Notes under the pieces: model-generated
What the model was told of the DNA's origin: nothing
The model's input: the letters and a program-made list of their open reading frames with translations, nothing else
Databases searched by the model: none
Assembly (NCBI GenBank): GCA_007115705.1
Contig: QXEO01000531.1
Span: forward strand, 7,828,342-7,892,341
Origin: Dactylis glomerata
Taxonomy: Eukaryota > Streptophyta > Magnoliopsida > Poales > Poaceae
Length of the DNA: 64,000 bases
Direction: 5' to 3'
Made by a program: the position numbers and the translations under genes
Shown: piece after piece, positions 12,107 through 22,677 of the stretch
Layout: each line of letters opens with the position of its first letter
How positions within the stretch are numbered: the stretch's first letter is position 1

Positions 12107-12125
12107 TCCCCACGGTCGGCGCCAA
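12107..12125 (-). other. Primer-binding site of D1
   Basis: On the minus strand the LTR end CCTCGTCA is followed by TTGGCGCCGACCGTGGGGA, a TGGCGCC-type primer site. Confidence 0.75.
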
Positions 12126-12126
12126 T

Positions 12127-12461
12127 TGACGAGGGTTAACTCGACAAATGTCCTAGATGAAGGACTTAGGATCGGGGAGATAGGGCGTCGGATGAACTCG
12201 AAGGTAAAGTTAGTCGAAATAGGTGTGTATCGAAAGTAAACTTGGGTGTTCAACCTGGCTTGCTTTCAATCTGCCCTACACCGTCCCCTCCTGGCCCCTA
12301 TATATAGGTGGCCAGGTCTCGAGGATCGGGTAGGGTTCGATACAGATTACAAATATCGACATACGGTATTAACTCGTATTCGACTATCATTACAATTGGG
12401 CCTAGCTTATCGGGCCTCAGGGGTACTCAACTAACGGGCTCTATTAACTATACCCTTGTCA
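12127..12461 (-). repeat. LTR of D1 (5' LTR in element sense)
   Basis: 335 bp direct repeat of 3498-3832, followed by the target duplication CTAAG. On the minus strand it leads straight into the primer site and gag. Confidence 0.95.
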
Positions 12462-12466
12462 CTAAG

Positions 12467-14443
12467 ATTTTCCCTTTCTCATTGAAAGGTGAAGCTAATG
12501 CTTGGTTTAATAATTTGTCTCCTGGATCTATTGATAGTCCTATTGCTTTGGTTAATGCATTCTTTCAGAAATATTTCCCTGCTAGTGCTCAACATGCTGC
12601 TTTGAAGAAAATATTTGACTTTGAGCAGGTAAAAGGAGAAAAACTGCCTGAATCTTGGGCAAGGTTTTGTTCTTTAATTAGAGCACTGCTTGGAGAGCCA
12701 TTACCTAAAAATGAACTCCTTGATATATTTTATAATAGACTAACTGTTGAACCTAAGATATACCTGGATAGTTGTGCTGGTTGTGTTTTCAGGAAAAGAA
12801 CTCCTGCTGAAGCTGAAGAATTAATGGCTAAAATAAGCCAAAATTATGATGATTGGAATATATCTGAGCCAACACCAGCGCCAACACCCAAGAAGAGAGG
12901 AATGATTGAATTAAATGATGAAGTGATGAGAGAAGCCAAGAAATCTCTTAAGGAAAAGGGTATTAAATCTGAAAATATGAAGAATCTACCACATATAGAA
13001 GAACTATGTAAGCCAATCCCTCGCTCCTCCACTATTGAGGTACACTCTCTCCAACGCTTTGATAATAGAGATATTCCTTACTCTAAACCTCCTGATCAAT
13101 GCTTAGATGAGTCTGATAACTTCATTGTTAAGCAAGATAACTTTAATAAGAGGGTGCAAAATCATTTGTTGGAGAACTCTAGAGCTATTAATAAGTTGCA
13201 GGATATTGTGGAGATAACCTCTAATGATGTGAAGATGCTTGTTAAACATTTCCAAATGGTTCAGACTCAAATTGATCAGCTTACTAAGGTGCAAAAAGAT
13301 TTGCTAGTTTACGCTTCTAGAGAAAAACATGCTTGTGAAATAAGCACTAGAAGTGGTGCTTCTACTCAGGATCGTTTATATCCTGAAGGACATCCTAAGA
13401 GGATCGAGCAGGATTCTCAACGTGCTGCAGGTAATGGTACTCTTTCTAAGAAAAAGAAGAAGAAGCATAAAACAGTTGCAGAATCTTCCGAAACATGTAA
13501 GGATCCTAATAATGTTTCTATTTCTGATGCTAAAACCGAAAGCGGTAATGCTTCTGATAAAGAAGAAGTTGAGGAGGAACCAGAAAAGCTTGCTAAGAAT
13601 GTAAAGTACACCAAGGAAGATTTCATTGCCAATAAACATGGTAGTGAGAGAGAACCTTGGGTGCAAAAACCAGTGCCTTTTCCTGGTAAGAAACACAAAT
13701 CCAAGGAAGAAGAACACTATAACAGGTTTTGTGAATGGATGAAACCTTTATTTTTGCAAATTCCTTTGACTAAAGCTATTAAAATGCCTCCTTATTCAAA
13801 GTATATGAAGGATATTGTTTCTAACAAAAGGAAGATCCCTAGTGAGGAAATTTCCACTTTACTTGCTAATTATTCTTTCGATGGTAAGGTTCCAGAGAAG
13901 CTTGGAGATCCAGGTATACCAACTATTCCTTGCTCTATTAAAAATAACTATGTTAGAACTGCTTTGTGTGATTTGGGAGCCAGAGTTAGTGTCATGCATT
14001 TTTCTCTCTATAAGAGACTTGATCTAGAAAAATTGATATCAACTGATATATCTTTGCAAATGGCTGATAAGTCTACTACTATTCCTATTGGTATATGTGA
14101 GGATGTTCCTGTTCAAGTGGCTAATAATTGTTTGATATTAACTGACTTTGTTGTGTTGGAAATGCCTGAAGATAATAATATGTCTATTATTCTTGGGAGA
14201 CCTTTTCTAAACACTACAGGTGCTGTTATTGATTGCAACCAAGGGAAAGTAACTTTTAATGTTAACGATAAGGAGCACACGGTTTATTTTCCCGAGAAGA
14301 TTGATAGAAAATATGGCCTAAATTCAATCAAAATTGTTGAGACCATCAAAGTTGGAGAAATTAATTGTTCAAGGCTAAAGCCCAAGGAAGAATATAAAAT
14401 TGTTATGGTTGGGACTATGCCTATCAAGGTCGAGGTAACATAA
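12467..14443 (+). pseudogene. gag part 2 and aspartic protease of element B
   Basis: About 658 codons, open to the stop at 14443. Near the start is the gag core (FPFSLKGEANAWFNNL, then a W-A-R-F-C motif). The middle is a lysine-rich linker (KKKKKKHK). The C-terminal part is a retropepsin-like domain with DLGARVSVM where family members usually have DLGASVSVM, and the later ILGRPFLNTTGAVID motif. The serine-to-arginine change beside the active-site loop may reduce activity; that is inference. The ORF is interrupted upstream by D1. No RT, RNase H or integrase follows. Confidence 0.8.
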
Positions 14444-15266
14444 TCATTTAGTGAAATGCAAAGTTTTGTTTCATAGAAAATTGTTTTGGTAACAAGACTT
14501 GATCAACCTTGTTAACAAAGCGGTTTTTGAATGAATAAAACTATATTTTCACCGCATTTACTTTTGTCTACTCATGTTTCCACCTTGTTCACTTTTGTTT
14601 CCGCTGTTTAGTTGCATATTAGAGTATCTTAGAGCTGTTGTAGACTTGGTTTGGATTTTCTTTCTATCGTTCCATATTAGTTTTCCCGAGCTTTTAATCT
14701 TTTGTCAATTTCTAAAAATCCTCGAAAATAAAGTTTCTCAAAAAATTCTAGAAAATTGTTTTTAAATTTTTATGTCAAATTTGGGGCAGAGAGGCACCTG
14801 GGACACCCCAGGGGGACCCACCATGCCACCACACCACATGGTGGCGCGGCCCAGGCCAGGCCGCGCCATGGCATGGTGTGGGGCCCCCTGGCCCTCCACT
14901 TACCTCTCCACCAGCCATTTCACTCTCTCTCCCAAAATATCTCCACTCCATTGCTCAAACCCGAGTTCTTGCTATTCTTGCTCGCGATTTTCGATCTCCT
15001 TGCTCAGCCCATCTTTGCTGCTGAAATTTGGAGCATTTGTTCTCCGGTATGTGACTCCTTCAATTGTCCAAGTAGAATTTTGTTTAGTGGAATATTTCTT
15101 GAGTATTTTAGCACTATAGGTGACAGGTTAAATGAGTTTGCATGCTTGTTTTATTGCTTAGATAAGTTATTTTGATGCATGTTAGCCCTCTTGCAACTCC
15201 CTATAGTAGTTTCCTTCATTTGTTTGTCTCAAAATCATTTTATGAGGTTTGTTAAAAATTTCAGAG
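14444..15266 (+). other. Noncoding leader-like internal region of element B with GC-rich stem
   Basis: No supported ORF. At 14829-14880 it holds the same near-palindromic GGCGCGGCC...GGCCGCGCC block found in the LTRs of A, B and C. A pyrimidine-rich stretch (ctctctctcccaaaat) and then the accessory ORF start follow. This resembles an LTR promoter/leader placed inside the element; a short AATTTCAG before the ATG could be a splice acceptor. Confidence 0.5.
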
Positions 15267-16390
15267 ATGGAGGAGAATGAATATCAACTCATCCAACAAT
15301 AATTAGAGGTGCATGAAGTCATGAGAGTCCACCGTAAAGAGGGAGTCTTCCCCTCTATCTATCCATGCCCAGAATTCATGAGTGCGGTGGCGATTCTGTA
15401 GGATTTCCAAACTCTAATCTCTAATGCAGGATTGGAACATTTTGTTGATGATGAACCTCACCAATATGCGAAACTAACTATGTTTGTGGTGCAGGATTTC
15501 AGATTTAGTTGGCCTTCGCCTAACCCCATGGTTCATTATAAAATTTACAATAAAATGGTGGACGTACCCTTTGATGTTTTCTGTGCAGCTATTAGAGTAC
15601 CACATTGGGGATCACGCGGATGGATAAAGGAGCGACCTAGGTCGTTGATGGACTTGGATGAAGAGATTTGCCAAGGAAGAAGCTTCTCAGAAGAGAGTGG
15701 TAAAATTTGGAGTATTCATTTCCCATCTATTTGATATTTTGCCTATTTTATTGCCAAGTGTGTTCTTGCTAGGAAGACTGCAAACAAGTTATCCTCTTAT
15801 GATTTAGCTTTTATTTCAGCTGCTTTGAGACAAGATAGGACTTATAATTTGGATGCTTTGATAGCTTTCTGTCTTGCTACTAACCGCGAGAAAGGGGGAG
15901 TTTGTGGAGGTCTTATTGCCTCTCGTTATTAGCTTTGCATGGTATAGTACCGCATGATTTAGACATTCAGTTCCCCATAGAGAGGCTTGATCTTAATTCT
16001 ATGATACAACACAAGTTTGTTTCTTCTCAGGCTTGGTTGGGCAACTTGTCTTCTGAGATAACCTTTTTCAAGAAATCATGCTGGAAAGTAGTTAAGTCTG
16101 ATCGATCAGTCCATTTGCCTGCACCTCTTTTGTTTAACCTTGATGGCAGGAATGGATGGTCACTCACGGAGGATGAGCTTGACGCGTACATGGAGGAGCA
16201 CCCTCAGCACGCACACGAGGATGGAGAGGGGACTGGAGATAATTCTGTCCAGCCCTCTAGCACTTGGGATTTCCCATACCAGCAGTCCTATTTTAATTAT
16301 GGACCTTCTGCTTCATCTTCACGAGAGCCTGATTATGATCATGCCAACGATGACCCACCAGCCTGGGGTGATTACCAGCGTTGGTATTGA
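15267..16390 (+). pseudogene. Degraded accessory ORF of element B
   Basis: The ATG at 15267 opens a frame that hits stops within about 40 codons, then resumes at 15432-15734 and again, after a frameshift, at 15902-16390. The pieces include conserved-looking segments (SWPSPNPMVHYKIYNKM; a C-terminal acidic, Y/S/D-rich tail ending in WGDYQRWY). I recognise it as an ORF common downstream of gag in Triticeae non-autonomous gypsy elements, but know of no function. At least two stops and one frameshift are visible, so it is not translated as one protein. Confidence 0.6.
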
Positions 16391-16429
16391 TCTCCACTTA
16401 GGCAAAAGCCTAAGCTTGGGGGGAGGTAT

Positions 16430-17238
16430 TGTTGAATACATAATTTGGCTATTAGATTTTTATGGGCCAGATTATTTTAGATACTATTAGGTTCTTGATT
16501 GACTTGCTGTTCAGTTCAAAATACAGGCTTGAGGTTATGATCAAGGACATATGATGCGTCGGCAGAGCAGACGAAGATTAAAAGGATGAATATATGTTTT
16601 GCATGTGTTGCAGTTATGAAGGACAAGTTCTTTGAAGATTTTAAGAGCTAGCACGTTGGTGTCAATGATTAGTCTTACGCTCCTGCTTCATCCGATATCA
16701 AAGTTGAGGGATTTCTCCAGAGGTGAAACGTGCATACACATACGTGGTAAATATTACACATGCATCATTTACCTGTGTGCAATGTAGCCAGATATTTTAT
16801 TAGCTGTCTTGTGGGGTCAAAACGTACTTATACGTGACATGGTTTAGCGCCTGGAGCTGGTAGTACGAATTGTGCACAACCTCATATATGGGAACCGAAT
16901 CAGCAGAACATATCTTATTCGGTTGGTTTAGAGTTTTACTCTTGTACGTCAAGTCCGGTGCCATATAAAACTGTACGGCCATGGCCGATTGAACATCAAT
17001 CGATCTATACAAATACAGTTTATTTTCTTACGTTTACGTTTGTTCTTTTATCGTTCTTCTCTGCCATGCCCTAGCAGCCCTAGGGTTTGGATCATCTTTG
17101 CCGTTTTGCGCTGAAAAGCGGTCGGTTCTCCTCCACGAAAGCGAGAGATCTTTGTTGCTTTGCTCCGAAAGCATCCGTTCGTCGTCACGAAAGCACGACA
17201 GTTATCTCGGTGTTGCGCGGCAATTTTGCGTGCCAACA
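16430..17238 (+). repeat. 5' LTR of D2
   Basis: 809 bp, TGTTGAATACA...TGCCAACA. About 12 substitutions and no length difference relative to 21869-22677. Confidence 0.95.
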
Positions 17239-17242
17239 CAAT

Positions 17243-17260
17243 TGGCGACTCCGCTGGGGA
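17243..17260 (+). other. Primer-binding site of D2
   Basis: TGGCGACTCCGCTGGGGA begins 4 bp after the LTR end. Its position identifies it as the primer site; the tRNA was not determined. Confidence 0.75.
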
Positions 17261-17280
17261 AAAAGAAGAAAAGACACACT

Positions 17281-20008
17281 ATGAACACCGATCCCAATTA
17301 TCCAAGCGACATCGATTCGGACAAAGCCATCACAGTTGACGATCTGTCCGAAGAAGATCGGCAGGACTTTGAGCGGTGGTTTGAAGAGAGGAAGGCTGAG
17401 AAATTGAAGCAATATCTCGAGGCGAGAATCGGCGTCGTCAAGAAGGTAATGCCGCCAAGCCCTTCTCCGGCATTGGATACTAAGGTAAGTAATTTGAACG
17501 AAGAAATTCCTCATCTATTTGATGTGTCCGTAGCTAGCAAATTTAGTTCTGATATAGCACATGCATCACACAGAATTACTCAATCAATGTCTAGTACGCT
17601 TGCAAAATTAAAGGACGAGTTTAATATAAATTCTGAAACTAGTCTACCTCGTCATGTTAGCTCTTTAATTCTGAAAATAAATGATGAACATCGTGACAAA
17701 CAGTCGATGCCTCCAGAAAATAGTAGTTTCAATGCTTTACCTGTTCATATTCATACGACCAGTGAATCGGTTACTACTATGCAGCCTCACGTTTGTTTTC
17801 AATAGTAATCAGTATGGTCAAAATTATGCTAGTGGTTCAGCGAATAATTTTATTTCTAGTGTTGCTACTCCTATTGTTTCAACTTCGGTTCCACAAAATT
17901 ACAACAGCAATAACCGAAGTGTTTGCTTTAATTCCAATTTACAATAACCTAGTTATCAGACTGTAGCATATAATACACCACCGTTGCTACCAAAGGGTAC
18001 TGGGGTTTCATACGGACTGGTACCAGATTCATATTTTAATGGTTCTCCACAGCAAATCACGCATACTCAAATTTCTTTGCCGGAGATGCCATCACATACT
18101 TATGTTCCACCTGTTCCACACATTAGTTCTCGACAACCCACTGATAGTTTTAAGAATCAACTTGATAATATACTTAGAGAATTTGGTTTGGAACCTGAGG
18201 GTAGTGCACGTGCATATCAAAAACCATACCCTGAATATTTTGACTTGACACCATATCAACGTGGTTTTAGAGTTCCCAATTTTGTTAAGTTTATGGGGGA
18301 AAATGGTACATCCACTTTTGAGCATGTAGGAAGTTTTCTAGCACAATGTGGTGAGGTATGCACATCAGATGTTTATAGAGTAAAATTATTCTCTTTGTCT
18401 TTGTCTGGTGCTGCATTTACTTGGTTTACATCGCTTGCTCCTAATTCTATTTTAACATGGGCACAATTGGAGAAAAAAATTGATGATTATTTTTATAGCG
18501 GTAAAACTGAACTTCGACTTTCAGATTTAACCATGGTTAGGCAGCAACATAATGAGCGTGTTCATGATTATATTAGGAGGTTTCAAGATGTCAAAAACCG
18601 TTGTTTCAGCTTAAACATAGCCGAAAAGGATTTGGCTGATCTTGCCTTTTCGGGTCTGCTTGCTCATATTAAGGAAAAATTAGAAGGGCAAGAATTTTTA
18701 GATGTTAATCAAATTTTGCAGAAAGCTTTGGCACATGAAAACCAGGCTAAAGAAATTAAAAAACATAGCCGGTTAAAAGAAAATATGAACAAAGAGAAGG
18801 AAAACCACATGGCTAAGGATTTAGAATATGATGGTGATTCGGCTAGTGGTGATTATATTGACATATGTATAGCCGAATGGGTGCAAGCACCTACGCCAAA
18901 ACCTTTTGCATGTTCTGCTTTGAATCCTACACCTACTAAGCGAGAGGATATAAAATACACTTTTGATGTTAGCAAGTGTGATAGAATTTTTGATATGTTG
19001 CTGCAAGAAAAGTTAATTAGAGTGAGAGAAGGTCATGTAATTCCACTTCCAGAAGAATTGGCCGGAAGAGATTATTGTAAATGGCACAATTCTTTTTCTC
19101 ACGCTATTAATGGTTGCAATGTGTTTCGTCGGCAGGTTCAATCGGCCATTAGTGACGGACGATTGACGTTTATAGAAAGTGCTAAGATGAAGCTTGATAC
19201 TGATCCTTTTCCTATCAATGTGATAGATTTTACAAACAAAAAAATGCTTATTCGGTCAGATCAGACCGGGTGTGCAAGAGGAAAAAATGTTGTCATTGAT
19301 GATAATGCTCCTTCGAGCGTGATCAGACCAAAAATTTATGAAGGAGGGCGGAAAATAAATAAAAGGCAGAAACAATTGGCTCCTATCCCAAAGCCGACTG
19401 CTAAGATGTTGGAAAAATATACTTTGTGCAAGGCTAACAACGCATTTAGTCGGTTTGGAGGTACTAAGTGTTCTCCTTGTGAACAGGGGGGTCATGAGCA
19501 TGGGAGAGGTCCACCGTTGCATGAGGAAAGACCTCGGTTTAATTGGACAGCTAGGTCACGTGATGCAATTCTGGTTCAGGGAATCCGATCAGCAGTTCAC
19601 AGTTCAGATGGTAAGATTTACAGGGGTGGTCCGAAGCTTGAGTGGGTGCCGGTGAGGACTGCTCCTAATGGCAGTTGTGCCGTCGTGAGAAATCTTGCAA
19701 AAGGCTCAAGTGGGTCTGATGGTGATCATGGTTTGGAATCGGATGAAACGAAAACAGCTGACGGTGGCAGTGGTGTAAAACAGCATGAACGAGAGGTTGG
19801 TCTGGTTCAGAAGGAAGTTAGTCTGGAGTTCAACATGCAGAATAGTGGAGATAAAGTACCTCTTGCTTCGTCTAGCACAAGTCAGAAAACTGAATCAGCT
19901 CACTTGCAAACTGATTCAGCTATGAGAAGCATTAGTTCAGAAATGTCCATGCATTTGCTTCCAATGGGACCCAAGTCGTACATTTACACGTTGGGATTCA
20001 AGGAATAG
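17281..20008 (+). pseudogene. gag of D2, with one frameshift and one stop
   Basis: Translation starts at the ATG at 17281. The first frame is lost near 17780-17805 by a one-base shift, the second frame meets a TAA at 17945-17947 (a CAA-like context) and then runs from 17984 to 20008. The long part contains a typical gag core (YQRGFRVPNFVKF, LSLSGAAFTWFTSL, RRFQDVKNRCFSL) and a zinc-binding-like CKWHNSFSHAINGC motif. A tail rich in polar residues follows with no catalytic motif. Given the young LTRs, these lesions may predate this copy. Confidence 0.8.
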
Positions 20009-20159
20009 AGACAGACAGAGAATTACAGCTAGTAACGTAGCAGAGAGTGCTTTCGGCTAAGCATGGAATATTTGCCCCGGGAACAGCAGTACGTCAGTGC
20101 AGGCTAAGAAACTTGGGGGGCAATATGATTAAGTCAGTTGCCCCTGGTACTAAATCAGG

Positions 20160-20450
20160 ACTTTATTGATGCCCGACAGGATTCACACCTACCCACAAGC
20201 AAAGGTTACAACGACTGCGAGCATTGGAGGTTAAAAAAGAGATAGCGAAGAAGAAGCGCAATGAATTGTTCAATCGGGATAAGCCGATGGTGCCGAAAGT
20301 GACATGGAGGGATAAGTACATTGCGAAAAAGACATATAATTTGGTGTACACCAAGTTGAAAAACACATCGGTTAATTTACAACCTGAGAAGCTTGGAACA
20401 AGTATTAATTCTCATCGGCCGGCTCAGCATTCCAATGTCTATATTTAACA
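20160..20450 (+). pseudogene. Polyprotein fragment after gag in D2
   Basis: A short open stretch with a basic, R/K-rich segment (LQRLRALEVKKEIAKKKRNE) that looks like the linker before the enzymatic part of gypsy polyproteins. It breaks off without protease or RT motifs. Low-level similarity only. Confidence 0.45.
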
Positions 20451-21289
20451 TGAAAGCCGATCAGAACAACATGTATAGAGTTATCAGCATGGTGTTTGGC
20501 GTAAGAAGACGATGAGAAGGACTACATCATTGCTTATCCAGGCCGTCGCTTGCTTGAAGCCAAAAATCAGTATGTGTTTACTAAGCAGTAATGCATGTAC
20601 AATAGTTCCGCATTATCTACTTTTTAGTATATGTGTACAACAACCGATTTTTGGTGGTAGGATTGCATGAAATTAGAATATCACTTTGCATATAAATCGC
20701 TGCTATTAGGGGTATTGCCGATTTTATTGTTTTAATTTCACCCAACAATTTTGTTTATAAGACATCGGTCCTCTCAGAATATCTTTGTACGAATAGCCAA
20801 GCTGAGTATGAACCTCTACAGTTTAGTTTACAAAATTTAGTAGACATAGGTGTGAAGGACATTGTTGCTGAAAATTCACTTGTGGTAGAACAAAAATTTA
20901 AAAGCGAATTTCAGTGTTTTGATAGTTCACTAAATAGCTACTTGGACCAATGTTTGGACACAATTAAGTATCTATATACTTTTACGAGCAACCTTATACC
21001 TATAGATACAAATTCTAGAGCTAATTGTTTAGACCAGCAAGCATCCGGTTGCTACGTTATCAGAAGAAATTTTCTGGTATTACCAAGACCGATGCTATCT
21101 ACTTTAGAAAACAAGCATATCCCGTTGGATGTAGCTTTGTACAACATGTAGCTGGTTCTAGTCCAGTTTGGCAATTAGCACTACATGTGAAGAAGGTTCA
21201 GTGCACGGTGCAGTACAGCATCTAGTGGTACATGGCAATCATGATTCAGTATATGAATTACAAATAACCAAATCAACCAGTGATTTAGA

Positions 21290-21490
21290 GTCAGTTGATT
21301 GGAGAGTACCTCTGGTTAATAATTTAAAGGATCCAACATGAGTTAGAAAATTCGGCAAATGATGGCCGAGTTGGAAAGGTCCATATAGAGTTGTACAGAC
21401 TGTCCATGGGAATTCATATTTTATATAGTCGGTGCATGGAGAGAAGTTGTGTAAAGTTCTCAATGGAAAGTATTTCAAAAAGTATTAACC
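21290..21490 (+). pseudogene. Integrase C-terminal remnant in D2
   Basis: Translated with stops, the segment contains WPSWKGPYRVVQTVHGNSY and later VHGEKLCKVLNGKYFKKY, which fit the 'GPY' region and tail of gypsy integrases. Two or more stops are present. Its survival shows D2 arose from an autonomous ancestor by deletion of most of pol. Confidence 0.65.
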
Positions 21491-21868
21491 AAACATGTGG
21501 CAGGAGGTTCGAAGATATTATAGCCGATACATTATCTCAAGTATCACCGTTAGCAGAAGATTTGATCGATATGTTCGTTGGACATTGCCCTGAGCAGTAA
21601 TGGTTGGCCGATCGATATCCTAAGGTAACCATTATTTCAAGGATTGTCGTAAACAAAATTTGGCCGATATATTCTTTATATCGCCCTAAGTAGATTCGCT
21701 GAGGGGTTATATGAACATCACCGTTGGGGGAACAGATGGTTTGGCCGATGTGTTTCTTTAGACATCGCCCTAATCAAATTATATGGCCGGTGAACTGGTC
21801 AACATCGTCCTAAGGTGTTGTTATAGTGTTTTTGGTCAATGTAATCGTACCAAAAACAGGGGGGCATG

Positions 21869-22677
21869 TGTTGAATACATAATTTGGCTATTAGATTTTT
21901 ATGGGCCAGATTATTTTAGATACTATTAGGTTCTTGATTGACTTGCTGTTCAGTTCAAAATACAGGCTTGAGGTTATGATCAAGGACATATGATGCGTCG
22001 GCAGAGCAGACGAAGATTAAAAGGATGAATATATGTTTTGCATGTGTTGCAGTTATGAAGGACAAGTCCTTTGAAGATTTTAAGAGCTAGCACGTTGGTG
22101 TCAAGGATTAGTCTTACGCTCCTGCTTCATCCAATATCAAAGTTGAGGGATTTCTCCAGAGGTGGAACGTGCATACACATACGTGGTAAATATTACGCAT
22201 GCATCATTTACGTGTGTGCAATGTAGCCAGATATTTTATTAGCTGTCTTGTGGGGTCAAAACGTACTTATACGTGACATGGTTTAGCGCCTGGAGCTGGT
22301 AGTACGAATTGTGCACAACCTCATATATGGGAACCGAATCAGCAGAACATATCTTATTCGGTTGGTTTAGAGTTTTACTCTTGTACGTCAAGTCCGGTGC
22401 CATATAAAACTGTACGGCCATGGCCGATTGAACATCAATCGATCTATACAAATACAGTTTATTTTCTTACGTTTACGTTCGTTCTTTTATCGTTCTTCTC
22501 TGCCATGCCCTAGCAGCTCTAGGGTTTGGATCATCTTTGCCGTTTTGCGCTGAAAAGCGGTCGGTTCTCCTCCACGAAAGCGAGGGATCTTTGTTGCTTT
22601 GCTCGGAAAGCATCCGTTCGTCGTCATGAAAGCACGACAGTTATCTCGGTATTGCGCGGCAATTTTGCGTGCCAACA
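21869..22677 (+). repeat. 3' LTR of D2
   Basis: 809-bp direct copy of the 5' LTR, preceded by the purine tract CAAAAACAGGGGGGCATG. Confidence 0.95.

Larger units (their letters stand above)
3498..12461 (-). mobile_element. Non-autonomous gypsy element D1 with antisense gene (RIRE2/Fatima-like)
   Basis: 8964 bp, bounded by 335-bp direct LTRs (3498-3832 and 12127-12461) and a perfect 5-bp duplication CTAAG (3493-3497 and 12462-12466). In element sense (minus strand): LTR, primer site, gag-protease, then a region occupied on the opposite strand by a multi-exon gene, then LTR. No RT or integrase. I saw a single base difference between the LTRs, so the insertion is very recent. The antisense-gene arrangement is known from RIRE2- and Grande-like elements; the Fatima label is a guess. 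Confidence 0.9.
16430..22677 (+). mobile_element. Gypsy deletion derivative D2 (gag plus integrase tail)
   Basis: 6248 bp, with 809-bp direct LTRs. The flanks are GGTAT (16425-16429) and GGTAC (22678-22682), a 5-bp duplication with one change. Inside are a primer site, a decayed gag, a fragment from the end of the polyprotein and a purine tract (AGGGGGGCATG) before the 3' LTR. RT, RNase H and most of integrase are absent. I counted about 12 differences between the LTRs (about 1.5%), so insertion was recent, at roughly half a million years if a grass rate of 1.3e-8 per site per year holds. Confidence 0.9.

Noticed and set aside
13376..13717. Minus-strand ORFs inside element B gag
   Set aside because: Complementary shadows of the lysine-rich gag linker.
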